From: Ryuthela nishihirai
Lineage: Eukaryota > Arthropoda > Arachnida > Araneae > Heptathelidae
Length of the DNA stretch: 64,000 nt
Direction: 5' to 3'
Assembly: GCA_038380435.1 (NCBI GenBank)
Contig: JAWZYU010000019.1
Coordinates: forward strand, 18,129,801-18,193,800
The notes under the pieces were generated by a model. The model searched no databases, was not told the DNA's origin, and saw only the letters and a program-made list of their open reading frames with translations. The position numbers were made by a program, and so were the translations under genes. This document shows, piece after piece, positions 43,080-53,727 of this stretch (position 1 is its first letter; each line of letters opens with the position of its first letter).

Positions 43080-43800
43080 CTGTCATGTGAAACAACTCAT
43101 TTTACAGAAAAAGTAGCAAATGTGTTATAGATTTTTTAGCAGAGGAAAGCAATGTTGCCTCGAATCTTCTGTTGTATATTACACAACATAGTTTCCCAAA
43201 ATGTAGTCCGTGGAAAAAGACACTAACCCATAGAAAATATATAAATAATCGCATGATATTATTGTCGCTCAACATTCATGAACGTGACAAGATACGAGTG
43301 ATTCTCACTTCATATTTCGTCTCTTCTACTTAGTTTTCTCTTCTTAATTATTTAAAAGCTATAAAGTGCACACATAATAAATTATTTATTGCTCTAAGAT
43401 TAAATAAAGACTGAAAATTTCTTCTTTTTTTTAACATTTGTTTGCAATTTTGGGCCACAAAAAATGGTACTGAAAAACCTCTCCTTATGTGTATAAAAGG
43501 CTGCTATAAAGGCAAAACCTCAATGAAATATTAGTACACATGAAAAGATCCCCACAGAAAATTTGACTATTTTTCAAAATCTGTTAAAATTTCTCTTTGC
43601 TAAATATTTATTTTAAAAAAGGGTCTTAATAAAACGAAATTAAATTTGAATGCAAATGTAATGAACTATGTCGGCACTTTATTTTCATTCCAAGGCCACA
43701 CTCTAAAATCAGAGACCAAAATTAAATTAAATATTCGAGTAGCAAGCCAGGGATACAATTTATAATTCTTGCTTGAATCGGTCTACAAATGAAATTAAAT
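43080..43800. other. AT-rich stretch, nothing recognised
   Basis: No gene or repeat supported. Confidence 0.35.
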
Positions 43801-43803
43801 ATA

Positions 43804-44398
43804 CCGCATTTTCTCTATTATAAGACGTCATCGATTGTAAGAGGCAGCCCTGAAATAGTAATAGGTTTTCGGGAGGTAAAATATTATAATAGGAATCGTT
43901 TATATTAAAACATAAAACTTGCTTTATTTCGATCAACAAAGAAAATCAACACGAAACTGAAAATTTCCTAAAAGAAGTTCTCTAATCATCATCACTCACA
44001 GATCCAGTTTTCCAATCCAAGTCTACAGATTCTCCCGAATTGCTTTTTCAGCGAGGATAGTCAACGTCAGAATATTCCTAAAGAATAGCATCGTCTGAAT
44101 AGTCAAGGGCGTTTTCCAATGTTTTTTCTCTAATCTTTTTACAAGCAATTAAGACCTATTTTGCAAAATTTTGAAGCCAATGCTCTCGTTATCTTATCAG
44201 AAGGGGTCAATGGAAGGTTTTCAGATAACAACCAAACCTGATATTTCTTACTTGAATAATATTTTTCGAGCCCATTGGCACCCCGCCAAATACGATTGGG
44301 GGCTTACAATCCTCTTTTACTCCATTCTTAAACGCTATCGAATGTAAGAGACGCATTAAGAAGGGAAAAAAAGTTGCGTTTTATAAAAGGAAATACGG
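43804..44398 (-). mobile_element. Pogo/Tigger-like element, internally deleted
   Basis: Ends CCGCATTTTCTCTATTATAA and its diverged inverse TTTTATAAAAGGAAATACGG are flanked by TA (43802-43803, 44399-44400). The interior on the minus strand retains an acidic tail-like frame with stops (LDYSDDAIL, EYSDVDYPR, ESVDLDWKTGSVSDDD). Such a tail is common at the end of pogo-type transposases. The 595-bp size means most of the transposase is gone. Confidence 0.7.
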
Positions 44399-44400
44399 TA

Positions 44401-45136
44401 AGCGAGACACACATAATTATTGCACATAGTGTTTTCATTTAGTTTATGAACATGTGATTACACATCAAAATGGGCACAAAACTGTTCCAGCTTTTATATA
44501 CGTATCTATAAAAATTTTAAAAGTTTTTCCGTGTTAAATGAAACACTTTCTTAAAACAACTTTTCCGTTCTAATGTAACAATTTCCGTTTTCACGAAAAG
44601 GAAATCCGCGCAATCTTTATCTGAGACCCGGCCACTATTTATCAATTCTCTCCTCTTGTCCGGCTGTAATTCAATCGTAAACTGCTATTGAGGCGTTATG
44701 AATATGTTCTATACCGTATTACAAAATATTCAACCATTAAAATCAACGACTAATACATAATTAAGAAAACATTAAACACAAAACTGTTTGAATTTTCTCA
44801 TATCAGTGAAGGAAATGAACTTTCTGTGAATCCAAATGGAATAATTATTCCCTGTTAATTACATTTATTTTAATTATTTTAGTTTAATACAAATTTTCAA
44901 GCTTTATATTAAAAAGCGTTTTTTCATCTTTATCAGAATTATTATCTCTTTACAGTTGACCTTTCATGGCGGAATACAAAAGAAATCCAGTTGATGCAGA
45001 GATCAAATGCTTTTGCAGATCTCTGCAATTCAATCCCCTGTCTTATGATTTATGATATAAATAAAATTATGGGGAAAAAAGGTGTTTCATTTCTTTTATT
45101 ATTTATTCAATAAACAACAGCTCAACCGATTCTCCT
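44401..45136. other. No feature recognised
   Basis: AT-rich spacer between the pogo-like element and SINE-B. Confidence 0.35.
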
Positions 45137-45147
45137 CTTTCAGAAAA

Positions 45148-45545
45148 GGGGGCGGTGGTGGTGGCTCAGTCGGTAGCGCGCCAGGCTCGTAATCTGTAGT
45201 TGCCAGGTTCGAGTCCCAGTTGGGTCAGCGTTGAGATTTTTCTCCGCAAAATTCCCCACCCTGCCCACGGTCAGTAGGGGACACTGTTGGGCTTGGAAAG
45301 GCCGCCGTCCTTCGGATGGGACGTTAAGCCGTGGCCCCGTGTGCGAGAGAGCCATACCCTGTGCACGTTAAAGAACACGCTGGATGGCCTTGACGGGAGG
45401 CTACCATCTGTCTCCCAACAGCTGTTCCAGTGGGTCCCCTCCCCCAACTTTCTCTGAGCCTTCGGGGTCCATGTGACCTGGCCATTTAGCCCATGGTGTG
45501 CAAAAAAGTGCCGCTCAGAGGTAAAACAACCCAACAACCCAACAA
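45148..45545 (+). mobile_element. SINE-B, best full-length copy (tRNA-derived)
   Basis: Exact 11-bp target duplication CTTTCAGAAAA (45137-45147 and 45546-45556). The head is tRNA-like: GTGGCTCAGTCGGTAGCG... CAGGCTCGTAATCTG...GGTTCGAGTCC. It most resembles elongator tRNA-Met with the CAT anticodon changed to CGT; that parentage is inference. The central block has GGATGGGACGTTAAGCCGTG and TGTGCACGTTAAAGAACAC, like a central domain I remember from other animal SINEs. The tail is ACAACCCAACAACCCAACAA rather than poly(A). Non-coding; moved by a partner LINE. Confidence 0.93.
45162..45216 (+). promoter_or_regulatory. Internal Pol III promoter of SINE-B (box A, box B)
   Basis: Box A TGGCTCAGTCGG at 45162-45173 and box B GGTTCGAGTCC at 45206-45216 both match the tRNA consensus, at tRNA-like spacing. 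Confidence 0.85.
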
Positions 45546-45556
45546 CTTTCAGAAAA

Positions 45557-45878
45557 AATCAGAAACCACTTACTAACGGTGTCATCTCGATCTCACTGAC
45601 TAAAAAATTTAAAAAAATAATTACGGTTTCTTAAATATTAAAAAACAGGGTTCTTTAAACATTAAAAAATTAGGGTTTCTTAAACAGTCCATATTTTGTC
45701 ATCTCCGATGCTTATTGTTTTTGATTTATGCCCCAGAGATTACTTTGATTTCATTAATGATACGAAAATATTTTCATTTCATTAATGATATCTTTCCTTT
45801 TTCATCACAGAAGCTCTAACTGCTGCAGTGTTATTGAACCTAACCTACATAGCCAGTAGGTGAGTCCTTTGCATGGGC
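45557..45878. other. Spacer with short AT repeats
   Basis: TTTCTTAAATATTAAAAAAC-like units repeat at ~45625-45690. No gene. Confidence 0.35.
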
Positions 45879-46010
45879 TAGTTTACATTGGCCTGGATTA
45901 CTGGCGCCAATAACTGACTGACCAACTACCTGGCTGAATGTAAACGTCTAGCCTTTCTATGCATTCATGAAAAAACCCAAATTATTGGCGGCAATGTAAA
46001 CTACCGTTAA
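45879..46010. mobile_element. Small MITE, Harbinger-like ends
   Basis: GGCTAGTTTACATTGGC (left) and GGCAATGTAAACTACC (right) are inverted, enclosing TGGCGCCAATAA and its partner TTATTGGCGG. No coding potential; the target duplication is unclear. Confidence 0.55.
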
Positions 46011-46389
46011 GTGTTTGCCTGTTATTTTAGAAACCAGAGTAAATCTGAAGAGGCTGCTAAGTTAAGGCCGTCCCTTGGGTTGTAAAGCACTTGCTATCGT
46101 TAAAAAATGAAAATTTAATAATAGTATATTGAAATACAGATGATATCTTTTAAAGGACTCTAGGATATCTGCATAGATATTGCCTCGATTTTGGGAATCG
46201 AATTGCGAATGGAAATATCAAGAGATAAATAAACATTAATTTTCAAGTCACAAAATAGACATCTTTTATTAAACCCCACAATATATAATGTGGCGACATT
46301 TCAATTCAGTTAATCCGCTCCCAAGTGGATATTAGTATGACATATGCTTTAAAGTTCGGCATTCAAATTACTTTTATTTTCCAGATTGG

Positions 46390-46715
46390 CTTCATGTAAA
46401 GCAACTACTTTCATTATGCTAACTAACTTGTCAGGCATTCCATGTGATCTAACAATCAACCCAAATTATGACAAACAATACAGTCAAAAACCTTTTTGAA
46501 ATCTTTAAGTTAGTAACCATGGGTTTCTGAAACTCTAAACACTTTTAAAAAAAACTGCTGAATCAAAATATTTCATTTATACATCTCCTACACTTCTTGA
46601 ATCCACACTGTTCATCATGTAGTTGTCCATAAACCAAATTCTTAATTCTATTAATTATAATCAGGCAAAGAACTTTACCTAGAACAGAAAGTAAACTAAT
46701 TCCCCTATAATTACA
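46390..46715 (-). mobile_element. LINE-A fragment (RT)
   Basis: Matches about 56560-56880 of copy 1: CTTTCATTATGCTAACTAAC, GGTTTCTGAAACTCTAAACA, CCTAGAACAGAAAGTAAACT. Decayed. Confidence 0.8.
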
Positions 46716-47412
46716 CTGATTTACAAGGTTTTTTTATAACATGAACAATTGTAGCTGCCTTTAACTATTTTTCAGGTGCTGATTTCAGATCTAGCCTTAA
46801 AAAACGGCTAGCAGATCACGTTTTTATGTTATTGGCCATTTTGACTCCTGTTAAGATCTTCCTATAACAACACCTCCAGGCAATTGGGAGAATATTAGAT
46901 ATTTTACTTTTTGTGGCTGGCAACACTGGTTGCCAAGTGAGAGAAAACATGTAACAGTACCTTAACCTCAGACCGCCATTCTTGTTTTCATTATAAGAGG
47001 TACACATGCTGTAAGTTGAAGAGTGAATTTTGGCGTTTAAATGGTACAAAGGCAGCGTCGCGGATGTGTTAATGTGGCAAATAAGTTTTGTTATGTGTGT
47101 GGAAATTATATTTTAAAAATCCCAGGGTCGTTCTTTGACATAGATTGCGAAGAAAGCATATAACTTGTATTTTGGATGACGTGTTGGAGATCAGGACAAA
47201 ACATGGGTTCCACTTGAGTGCTGCATTTTGTGCGTTGTTGACCTGAGTGAATGGTTGAAAGGTAAGATAAAAATCCATGCCCTTTGCAGCTTCAATTGTT
47301 TGGTGTGAGCCAACTAGTCACTTGCATGATTGCTATTTTTGTTTAACTAGAGTGTCGGGCTTTTCAAACAAAAGCAAAATATAATATCCAAATGTTTCTT
47401 CAGCCATAAGGT
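46716..47412. other. Spacer with a duplicated scrap of the next gene
   Basis: GATCTTCCTATAACAACACC at about 46854-46873 matches the start of the decayed protein gene at 47430 (GATCTTCCTATACCAACACC). A second, more ruined copy, or a tandem piece, therefore lies here. Otherwise featureless. Confidence 0.5.
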
Positions 47413-48650
47413 CAGTTCCTCATGGAGAAGATCTTCCTATACCAACACCTCCAACCAACTGGGAGGAGATGGATTCACATTCATCAGAGGAAGATTTTGA
47501 GGCACATACATATCCTGATCCTACATACATCCGTAAAACGTTAGACGAGCCTCATCTGATTCAGCAAAATGAACTAAATGATCTTGTTCGAGACCTAGGA
47601 TTTTTCAAACAAAAAGCTGAGGTTTTAGGTTCAAGAGTGAAATCTTCTAGCCAAGGGTACCAGAGTTTCTGTATTCAGAAAGAGAAATTTGGCTTTCTCT
47701 GCTTATTATGAGATGCAAGATGGTTTGTGTTTCTGTACATATTATTTCAGGGCTGATGGAAGAAATTGAAACAACTCACGACCCTAAGAAATGGCGTCTA
47801 TTTATAGATTCGCCAAAATTAAGCTTAAAAGCTGTCCTTCTGCATAAAGGAAACTAAAAAACTTCCATTCCAGTGACATACGCTGTGAGAATGAAGGAAA
47901 CTTATGAAAACATGGAAAAAATACTGCTCTAAAATATGACCAGTTTAAGTGGACAATATGTTTTGACAGAAAAGTCATATAGCTCTTGCTCCGGGCTTCA
48001 AAGATCTTCACAAAATTTTCCTGTTTTCTGTATTTGTGGGACAGTAGGGCCAGAAAGGAAACTACAAAACTGACCCAAAGAGACTGACCCAAAAAGATTT
48101 TTTTTATTCCTAGAAAGAGTAATGTGAGGTATAGCCTCTAGTTGACCCCTCTGATGTTCTGCTCCCACCACTACACATCAAACTGGGGCTTATGAAAAAC
48201 TTTGTAAAGGCTATGGACAAAAATGATTTTTGCACTTGAAGGAAAATTTTCCAAAACGAAGTGATGACAAACTCAAAGAAGGGATCTTTGTTGGTCCTCA
48301 GATCAGGAAGCTACTGAATAACACTGTCTTCGAAGAAAAACTGAATATGAAATAGCACGCTGCATTGAAATATTTCACGTCTGTGATCCAGGGTTTTTTG
48401 GGGAATCACAAAGAGGAAAACTGCAATCAGTTCATTCAAAAGCATCTCAAAAACTATGAAAATCTTGGCTGCCGAATGTCTTTGAAGATCCACTTCTTGC
48501 ACTCGCATCTCGACTTCTTTCCCAAGAACTTGGGAGCTGTCAGTGATGAGCAAAGGGAAAGATTTCACCAGAATATCCGAACCATGGAGGAGAGATACGA
48601 AGGCAGGTAGGACCCAGCAATGATGGGTGACTACTGCTGGTTCTTTCAGA
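47413..48650 (+). pseudogene. Decayed member of a repetitive protein family (ERFHQxIxTMEERYxGR)
   Basis: Plus-strand pieces in order: PHGEDLPIPTPPTNWEEMDS; PHLIQQNELNDLVRDLGFFK and QKAEVLGSRVK; LPPLHIKLGLMKNFVKAMD (about 48160-48220); EIFH...FLGNHKEENCNQF; SLKIHFLHSHLDFFPKNLGA; and SDEQRERFHQNIRTMEERYE, then GR-stop-DPAMMGDYCW. I recall this order from a widespread uncharacterised family found in many copies in arthropod, cnidarian and fish genomes, probably part of a mobile element. Its biochemical role is not known to me. At least five frameshifts and a terminal stop (TAG after EGR, where Trp is usual) make it non-functional. No flanking terminal repeats identified. Confidence 0.75.
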
Positions 48651-48659
48651 AGTAAGACA

Positions 48660-49029
48660 CTTCAACACATAAAAGACAAAAACGAACTTCTTGTAAGTAT
48701 AAAAGATCCTTACCCATGTTTTCTTATTTTGCGTTTCAATATTATTTCATTTGTTACTTTATATTCATTGGTCTACAACTATGGAGTTTCTAATTTTTTT
48801 CACTGCAATCATGTAATTATTAACGATTTTTAAGTTGCAATTTAATAAAGTAGTCACATTTATTTTCATTTCCCAGATATGCGTATTCATTGAAATTTGA
48901 AATGCATCAATCCTATTTTAGAAAAAAAACTGTACGTGCTGCAGATTTTTCGCAGCCATATTTGAATTTAGCAGCCCAAAATTAGTTAAAAATATTCTAT
49001 TTAACCAATATTATGAAAAAAAAGTTAAA
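48660..49029. other. No feature recognised
   Basis: AT-rich spacer. Confidence 0.35.
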
Positions 49030-49090
49030 ATTTGTTGTCTAGTGTTATCACAAGGACTACGATAATCTTTTTTTAAAAATGTGGATAATA
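49030..49090 (-). mobile_element. LINE-A scrap cut by the mariner
   Basis: TATCACAAGGACTACGATAA then CTTTTTTTAAAAATGTGGAT matches 56870-56930 of LINE-A copy 1. The match stops at TA (49089-49090), where the mariner begins. Confidence 0.6.
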
Positions 49091-50389
49091 CGAGGAGCGT
49101 CTTAACAGGCATCTGCAGAACAAAAATCATTGGACTTACCTCAACAAACTTTTGTTGTCCTTCCAAGTATTCCGCTCTAGTATCTACGCAAAGTTGCAGA
49201 CGTCTATGCAATTCTGGAACGTTTCGTGGATTGGGGTATACTCCGCAATTCTGAATGAACACATTTTGCAAAGTCTCTGCACTCTTGAAAAAGGCTAACC
49301 AGCAAGTTATTTTTAATTTTCAGAAACAACTAAAAATCTCACTGGTGCAAGATCGGGTGAATATGCAGGATGGGGTAGCTGATTTTATCCTGTTCGTGAT
49401 AGGCCGTAACTTACGGGTTTTGTGAGCACTGCCATTGTCATTAAGAAGGAGAACCCTTAACACTCCCATTGTTGGACGCTGCTCCTTCATCTCCTTAACA
49501 ATTTTTGGCAAAACAATGTTGGTGTAGTATTGACTATTTACAGTTATTTTTTCAGGTAAAGTGTTCACGGCTACCACTCCTTGGAATTAAAAAAATTGTG
49601 AACATCCTCTTCCATTAGCAAAAGTCATGTCAGAGGATTTGAAGATGTGGTTCATCTTCCGCGTCCCAAACACAATTGTCGATCTTTATGGAATTGTAGA
49701 GTAATAGAACACATCTCATAGGACTGTGACAATGTTTGTCAACAGTTTGGGGCCACTAGGTTAAAATATTGCCAGCATCTCCTTATACAAATCGACTCTA
49801 TCCCTATTTTGCTGTTCTATCATTTTGTGGGGTACCCATTTCGAACAGATCTTTCGGAACTGTAAATGTTGATGAATAACTCTTTGCATGCTGCCAATCG
49901 ATATACTGACATCTAAACTTATTACCTGAATTATGATGTGGGGGCTCTCCTTAATGTGTTCACGCACAGCAGCGATGGTTCTCTCGTTCACGGCCACCTG
50001 CGGTCTTCTTGCACGAGGGAGGTCTTCGAAGCTCTGCCGTCCTTCTCTGAATTTGCACATCCATCCCGTAACAGAGCCTGTGAGCAGGCATCATCCACAT
50101 GTACTTGTGATAAATCGGCATGAATTTTTTTCACGTCGTCCCCAAACTGTATCCTTGTAAAAATGTAAAATCTTTCCCCGTGTTCAGTAAGCTCCATAGC
50201 AACGGTACACAGATTTCGCAGACCGAACTTTACGCGCCGCCAGCGAAGAGAGAAATGGTAATACGGTCTTTGTTTTTGACATATAACGACAAGTTTAGAC
50301 AAGCCTTCAAACAAGTCATAGCTTGTTAACTTCGGAGTAACGAGTGAAAATCTACAGACACATGTCAAAAGCTTTTTAAACGTCCTCCG
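49091..50389 (-). mobile_element. Mariner-family transposon, decayed
   Basis: Candidate ends CGAGGAGCGTCTTA (49091) and TTTAAACGTCCTCCG (ending 50389) are imperfect inverse repeats beside TA; 1.3 kb is normal for mariner. The right end may instead belong to the adjoining CCTCC-rich element, so that border is tentative. Contents are described under the transposase. Confidence 0.65.
49150..50197 (-). pseudogene. Mariner transposase (SETMAR/GVQW-like), broken
   Basis: Starts at ATG (50197 on the minus strand) with MELTEHGERFYIFTRIQFGD, DVKKIHADLSQVHVDDACSQ, then frameshifts into MCKFREGRQSFEDLPRARRP and QVAVNERTIAAVREHIKESP (helix-turn-helix and linker). QRVIHQHLQFRKICSKWVPH follows. The block with the first catalytic Asp is not found. 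VVAVNTLPEKITVNSQYYTN leads into LLLNDNGSAHKT (second Asp), and after another shift HPAYSPDLAPVRFLVVSEN (third Asp). The order is normal for a DD34D mariner, but with a missing first Asp and several shifts it cannot be active. Confidence 0.85.
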
Positions 50390-50391
50390 TA

Positions 50392-50490
50392 CAAAAAGGA
50401 GAATATATGTTTTTTTTTTAATTTCAGGAGGACATGAGGCAAAAATGGAGGATATGTCTCCTTTTCGGAGGACATATGGTAACCCTACTC
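50392..50490. mobile_element. One end of a CCTCC-rich transposon
   Basis: On the minus strand TAGGGTTACCATATGTCCTC then GTCCTCC repeats (at least three). The first bases resemble hAT-type termini. No second end recognised. Confidence 0.35.
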
Positions 50491-50744
50491 TTTCTGTACC
50501 CGTCCCTCTTTCTTTCGATGCTTCCAGTTAAAGGCAGATTTGCTCTTTTGTCTCTTCTCATAATAAGGCCTATAAACTCTCTCTCTCTTTCTAATATTCA
50601 TTAGCAGTTTTATGTATCTTGTAATTTGCGCTAAAAGAGAATATCTTCATTTGAGTTGGTCTGGTGAAAGAAACTTTTGCTTCAAGAACTTCGATCCTCT
50701 TTTGTGAAAGTGGTGGCATCGTCCAATTATCCAACGCTATGATG
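50491..50744. other. No feature recognised
   Basis: Contains a CTCTCTCTCTTTC run near 50578; no gene. Confidence 0.35.
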
Positions 50745-50825
50745 TACACCGAAGAGCTAAAACATTATGACCACCTGCCTAATATGATATTGATCCTCCA
50801 CGCGCCACCAAAACAACTCTTATGA

Positions 50826-50940
50826 TGTTTTGGTGGCGCGTTTTGTGGATGTGCAAATTCAGAGAAGGACGACGGAGCTTCGAAGCCCTCCCTCGCGCAA
50901 GAAGACAGCAGGTGGCCGTGAACAAGACCCAGCGAGGCAT
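50826..50940. other. Filler DNA: inverted 15-mer plus mariner fragment
   Basis: CGCGCCACCAAAACA (50801-50815) is exactly inverted at 50826-50840 after a 10-base loop. Next (about 50851-50930) comes GTGCAAATTCAGAGAAGGAC through GGTGGCCGTGAAC. That matches the mariner transposase segment at 49995-50072 in inverse orientation. Copy A lacks all of this. Confidence 0.85.
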
Positions 50941-50949
50941 GGACGCTAC

Positions 50950-51960
50950 AAGATTTCCAAAGGTGTCTTGTGGTATCTAGTACCAACACATTATCATCAG
51001 ATCCTTTAACAGTTCTTATAGTAAAGGGGTTGAGCCATTGCAGATCGGATATGCTGTTCCAACACAAACCACAGATGCTCGATTGTATTGATATCTGGGG
51101 AATTTGGAGGCCAGGGCAATATCTGGAAGTCTTCGGCATGTTCTGCGAACCATTATCGAACAATCCGAGCAGTGTGGCATGGCACATTATCTTGCTGAAA
51201 GAAGGCACTACTAGAGGGGAATGCCGTTGCCATGAAAGGATGTACTTGGTCTGCAATGATGTTTACGTAAGTGGTAGACGTCATAGTTTCCTAGACATGA
51301 ATGATTGGACCCAGAGTTTCCCAGCAGAACATTACACTTCCTCCAGCAGTTTGAACAGCAGAAGAACATTAGACTTCCTCCAGCCCAAAACTTCCTCCAG
51401 CCTCCAGCAGAAGAACATTACACTTCCTCCAGCCCAAAACATTACACTTCCTCCAGCCCAAAACATTACACTTCCTCCAGCAGTTTGTTTTCATTCCACG
51501 ATGCAACCTGGTGCCCAACACTTCCCCAGGTAAACGACGCATATGCACCGGGCCATCCATGTGGTGCAAGAGGAAACGAAATTCATCGGACCAGACGACC
51601 TTCTTCCAATCATTCAAGGTCCAGTTTTGATGCCTGTTGAAAGCCCCATTGTAGGCACTTTCAACGGTGAACCGAGGTTAGCATGGGCACTCGGAGCAGC
51701 CTGCAGCTATGCAGCACCATTTTCAGCAGGGTTCGATGTACTGTGTGTTGTGACACATTACTCCCGTCACCAGCATTCAAATTGCAGGCGAATTGCGCCA
51801 CAGTATCACTTCTGTTGGCCCGTACCATACGGGATAGCCTTCGCTCACATCTAGCATCGATGAGCCGTGGTCAGCCCACACCTTGCCGTCTCAGAAATGC
51901 TCTGACCCAGTCGTCTGACCATTAGAATTTGGTCTTTGTCAAACTCGTTTAAGTCAGCTG
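50950..51960 (-). pseudogene. Tc1 transposase, copy B (broken)
   Basis: Minus strand. All three catalytic positions are visible, in separate frames: WKKVVWSDEFRFLLHHMDG (first Asp, ~51570), FFQQDNVPCHTARIVR (second Asp, ~51195) and NTIEHLWFVLE (Glu, ~51085). A stop follows IVR, and the stretch between the first two blocks is replaced by the ACACTTCCTCCAGC expansion. Compared with copy A, the second Asp is retained. Copy B is therefore damaged by rearrangement and A by point change. Confidence 0.88.
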
Positions 51961-52309
51961 CCTCTCCCATCTGAAGAACAAGAATAACACGGATTGACAG
52001 AGCTCAGTATCAGGTGTTATTTATACCGTTTCAGACCTACACACGCGCCGTCGTTTACCTGTAGTTGCTTCGATTTGCATAAAGACGCGCTGGTCATAAC
52101 GTTTTGGCTCTTTGGTGTATAATTTCAGGACAATATTATACACCAAAGATATCCAAAGATTTTTCATTATATATGCCAGTATATAATAAAAAAGTATATA
52201 ATAAAAAGCAGTATATAATTAAAAAATCTGAGTTTAATAAATTTATCGACGCTTCTTTAGTTGAAAGGTAGGAAGTCACTCTTAACATTATTAAATAAAA
52301 AAAATTAGT

Positions 52310-52800
52310 GGACCCAGGTTCAAGACTTATTCAATATACTTCAAAATATTTTCTCTACATTTGATATCAATGTTAAGAGTGGTTTCATACTTTTCAAAAA
52401 CTCTGAGTTTTGTCTTCATAGAAATTTCTCTCTTTATAAGGATCTTCATCATTTTCATAAATTGTCATTCCCAATCTTCAATTTCTTTATCACATTTATC
52501 ATTTGATGTTATGATGCTTCCTAAAATATATTAAATTTTCTGCCTATTTTAAATATTTATTCGCCTTCACTTTAATTTCGTATTTATAAATACTTTATTT
52601 TTCGAGAATACCCATACACTTGTTTGTTTTTTTTACCAATATTTCGACTCATCTTTGCTTACTTTAAAAAGCGAAATCTTGATTTTTTTTGGTAATAAAT
52701 CCATGTCGTCAGCATATAGTATGTTACTCGAAATCTGTCCTCCATTATTCAGCCCTGGTAACTTGTTTATCAGAATTTTTTTCACTCTACAAGCCAACCA
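52310..52800 (-). pseudogene. LINE-C reverse transcriptase relic
   Basis: On the minus strand NNGGQISSNILYADDMDLL carries the RT YADD box (about 52690-52750). YILGSIITSNDKCDKEIED follows (~52470-52530), equivalent to the YLGSxI block of LINE RTs, then ISMKTKLRVFEKYETTLN (~52370-52425). The order and spacing fit a LINE RT, but the sequence differs from LINE-A and LINE-B. Several stops. No ends found. Confidence 0.72.
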
Positions 52801-53409
52801 GTCAGGTTAAAAACATATTCTTACTTAACTTCTTAATTGTAATCAAATCACTTCAGTCATTGTTTATTCTTATTGCTATAGATTGATCCGTTGATCATCA
52901 CATTCTGCCGCCAAATTTTCGAAACTACAGCATAAATAAATCGTTAACAATATTCATCAAAAGTTTCTCATTTCACAATTTTATGGCCCTCTAACGCTGA
53001 ATTTTAAAAACAACAGATTCAGAAAATGGTAGTCCTAATATTTCATTAGTATCTAGCTAACCCAAAATGAAATTTTCAGTTATCTCGAAAAACAAAATAA
53101 CTGAATGTCTACAAATGGAGAGACAGAGAAGCGACAAAGTGAAAACATTCCCTCTTTTTTTTTAAATGAACTGTAAAATTATTAAATCTATACTTACTGG
53201 CTACCAAAGGAAAATTAATATTCAGGCAAATCAGAACAACCAAGGCCTTAATTATTGCAAAACGTTTTCTACCTTACATACAACTTATAATTCATTTTCC
53301 ATATATCAGTTGGGAAAAAGGATTTTATGTCATTGATAGATAAAAGTGAATTCGTCACTTTATCCTTAAATTCTTTGGGACATTTCTCTTCTTCAATACA
53401 TAAAAGAAA
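52801..53409. other. No feature recognised
   Basis: AT-rich spacer. Confidence 0.35.
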
Positions 53410-53560
53410 ATTCCCCTCAGGCAGCTGCTTGCCGTAAAAGCCTGACAGGAGTCTGTCAGTCTGTTTTTCTGACGGATTCATGTCAGACGTTTAGTCACAG
53501 AGAAGGATGACAGCATGCAGCATGTCTGGACAAAAGCACAACACAAGAAAGGAAACTGGT
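53410..53560 (-). mobile_element. SINE-A copy
   Basis: CCCCTCAGGCAGCTGCTTGC, CTGACAGGAGTCTGTCAG, and degraded upstream part; head lost. Confidence 0.8.
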
Positions 53561-53727
53561 TTTTGCATATTTGGCACTATTTAGCATAATTGGAATAATG
53601 ATTCATTAAAAGTATAGATATTTATTTGCAATTCCTGCACCTCGCTCTCAACAAATGGAACTATCGGAACACAATCAAGCGTAAATTGTAATGTGCTCTG
53701 GTACACAAATCAATTTAAAAATCTTAC

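Larger units (their letters stand above)
50747..52118 (-). mobile_element. Tc1-family transposon, copy B, with filler insert
   Basis: Ends CACCGAAGAGCTAAAACATT and AACGTTTTGGCTCTTTGGTG are flanked by TA (50745-50746, 52119-52120). Same family as copy A but carries an extra ~115 bp (50826-50940) and a 23-bp tandem expansion (51340-51485, ACACTTCCTCCAGCCCAAAA). Confidence 0.93.

Noticed and set aside
50384..50490. Clean right terminal repeat of the mariner
   Set aside because: CCTCC motifs continue beyond the putative end and may belong to another element, so the border is given only as tentative.
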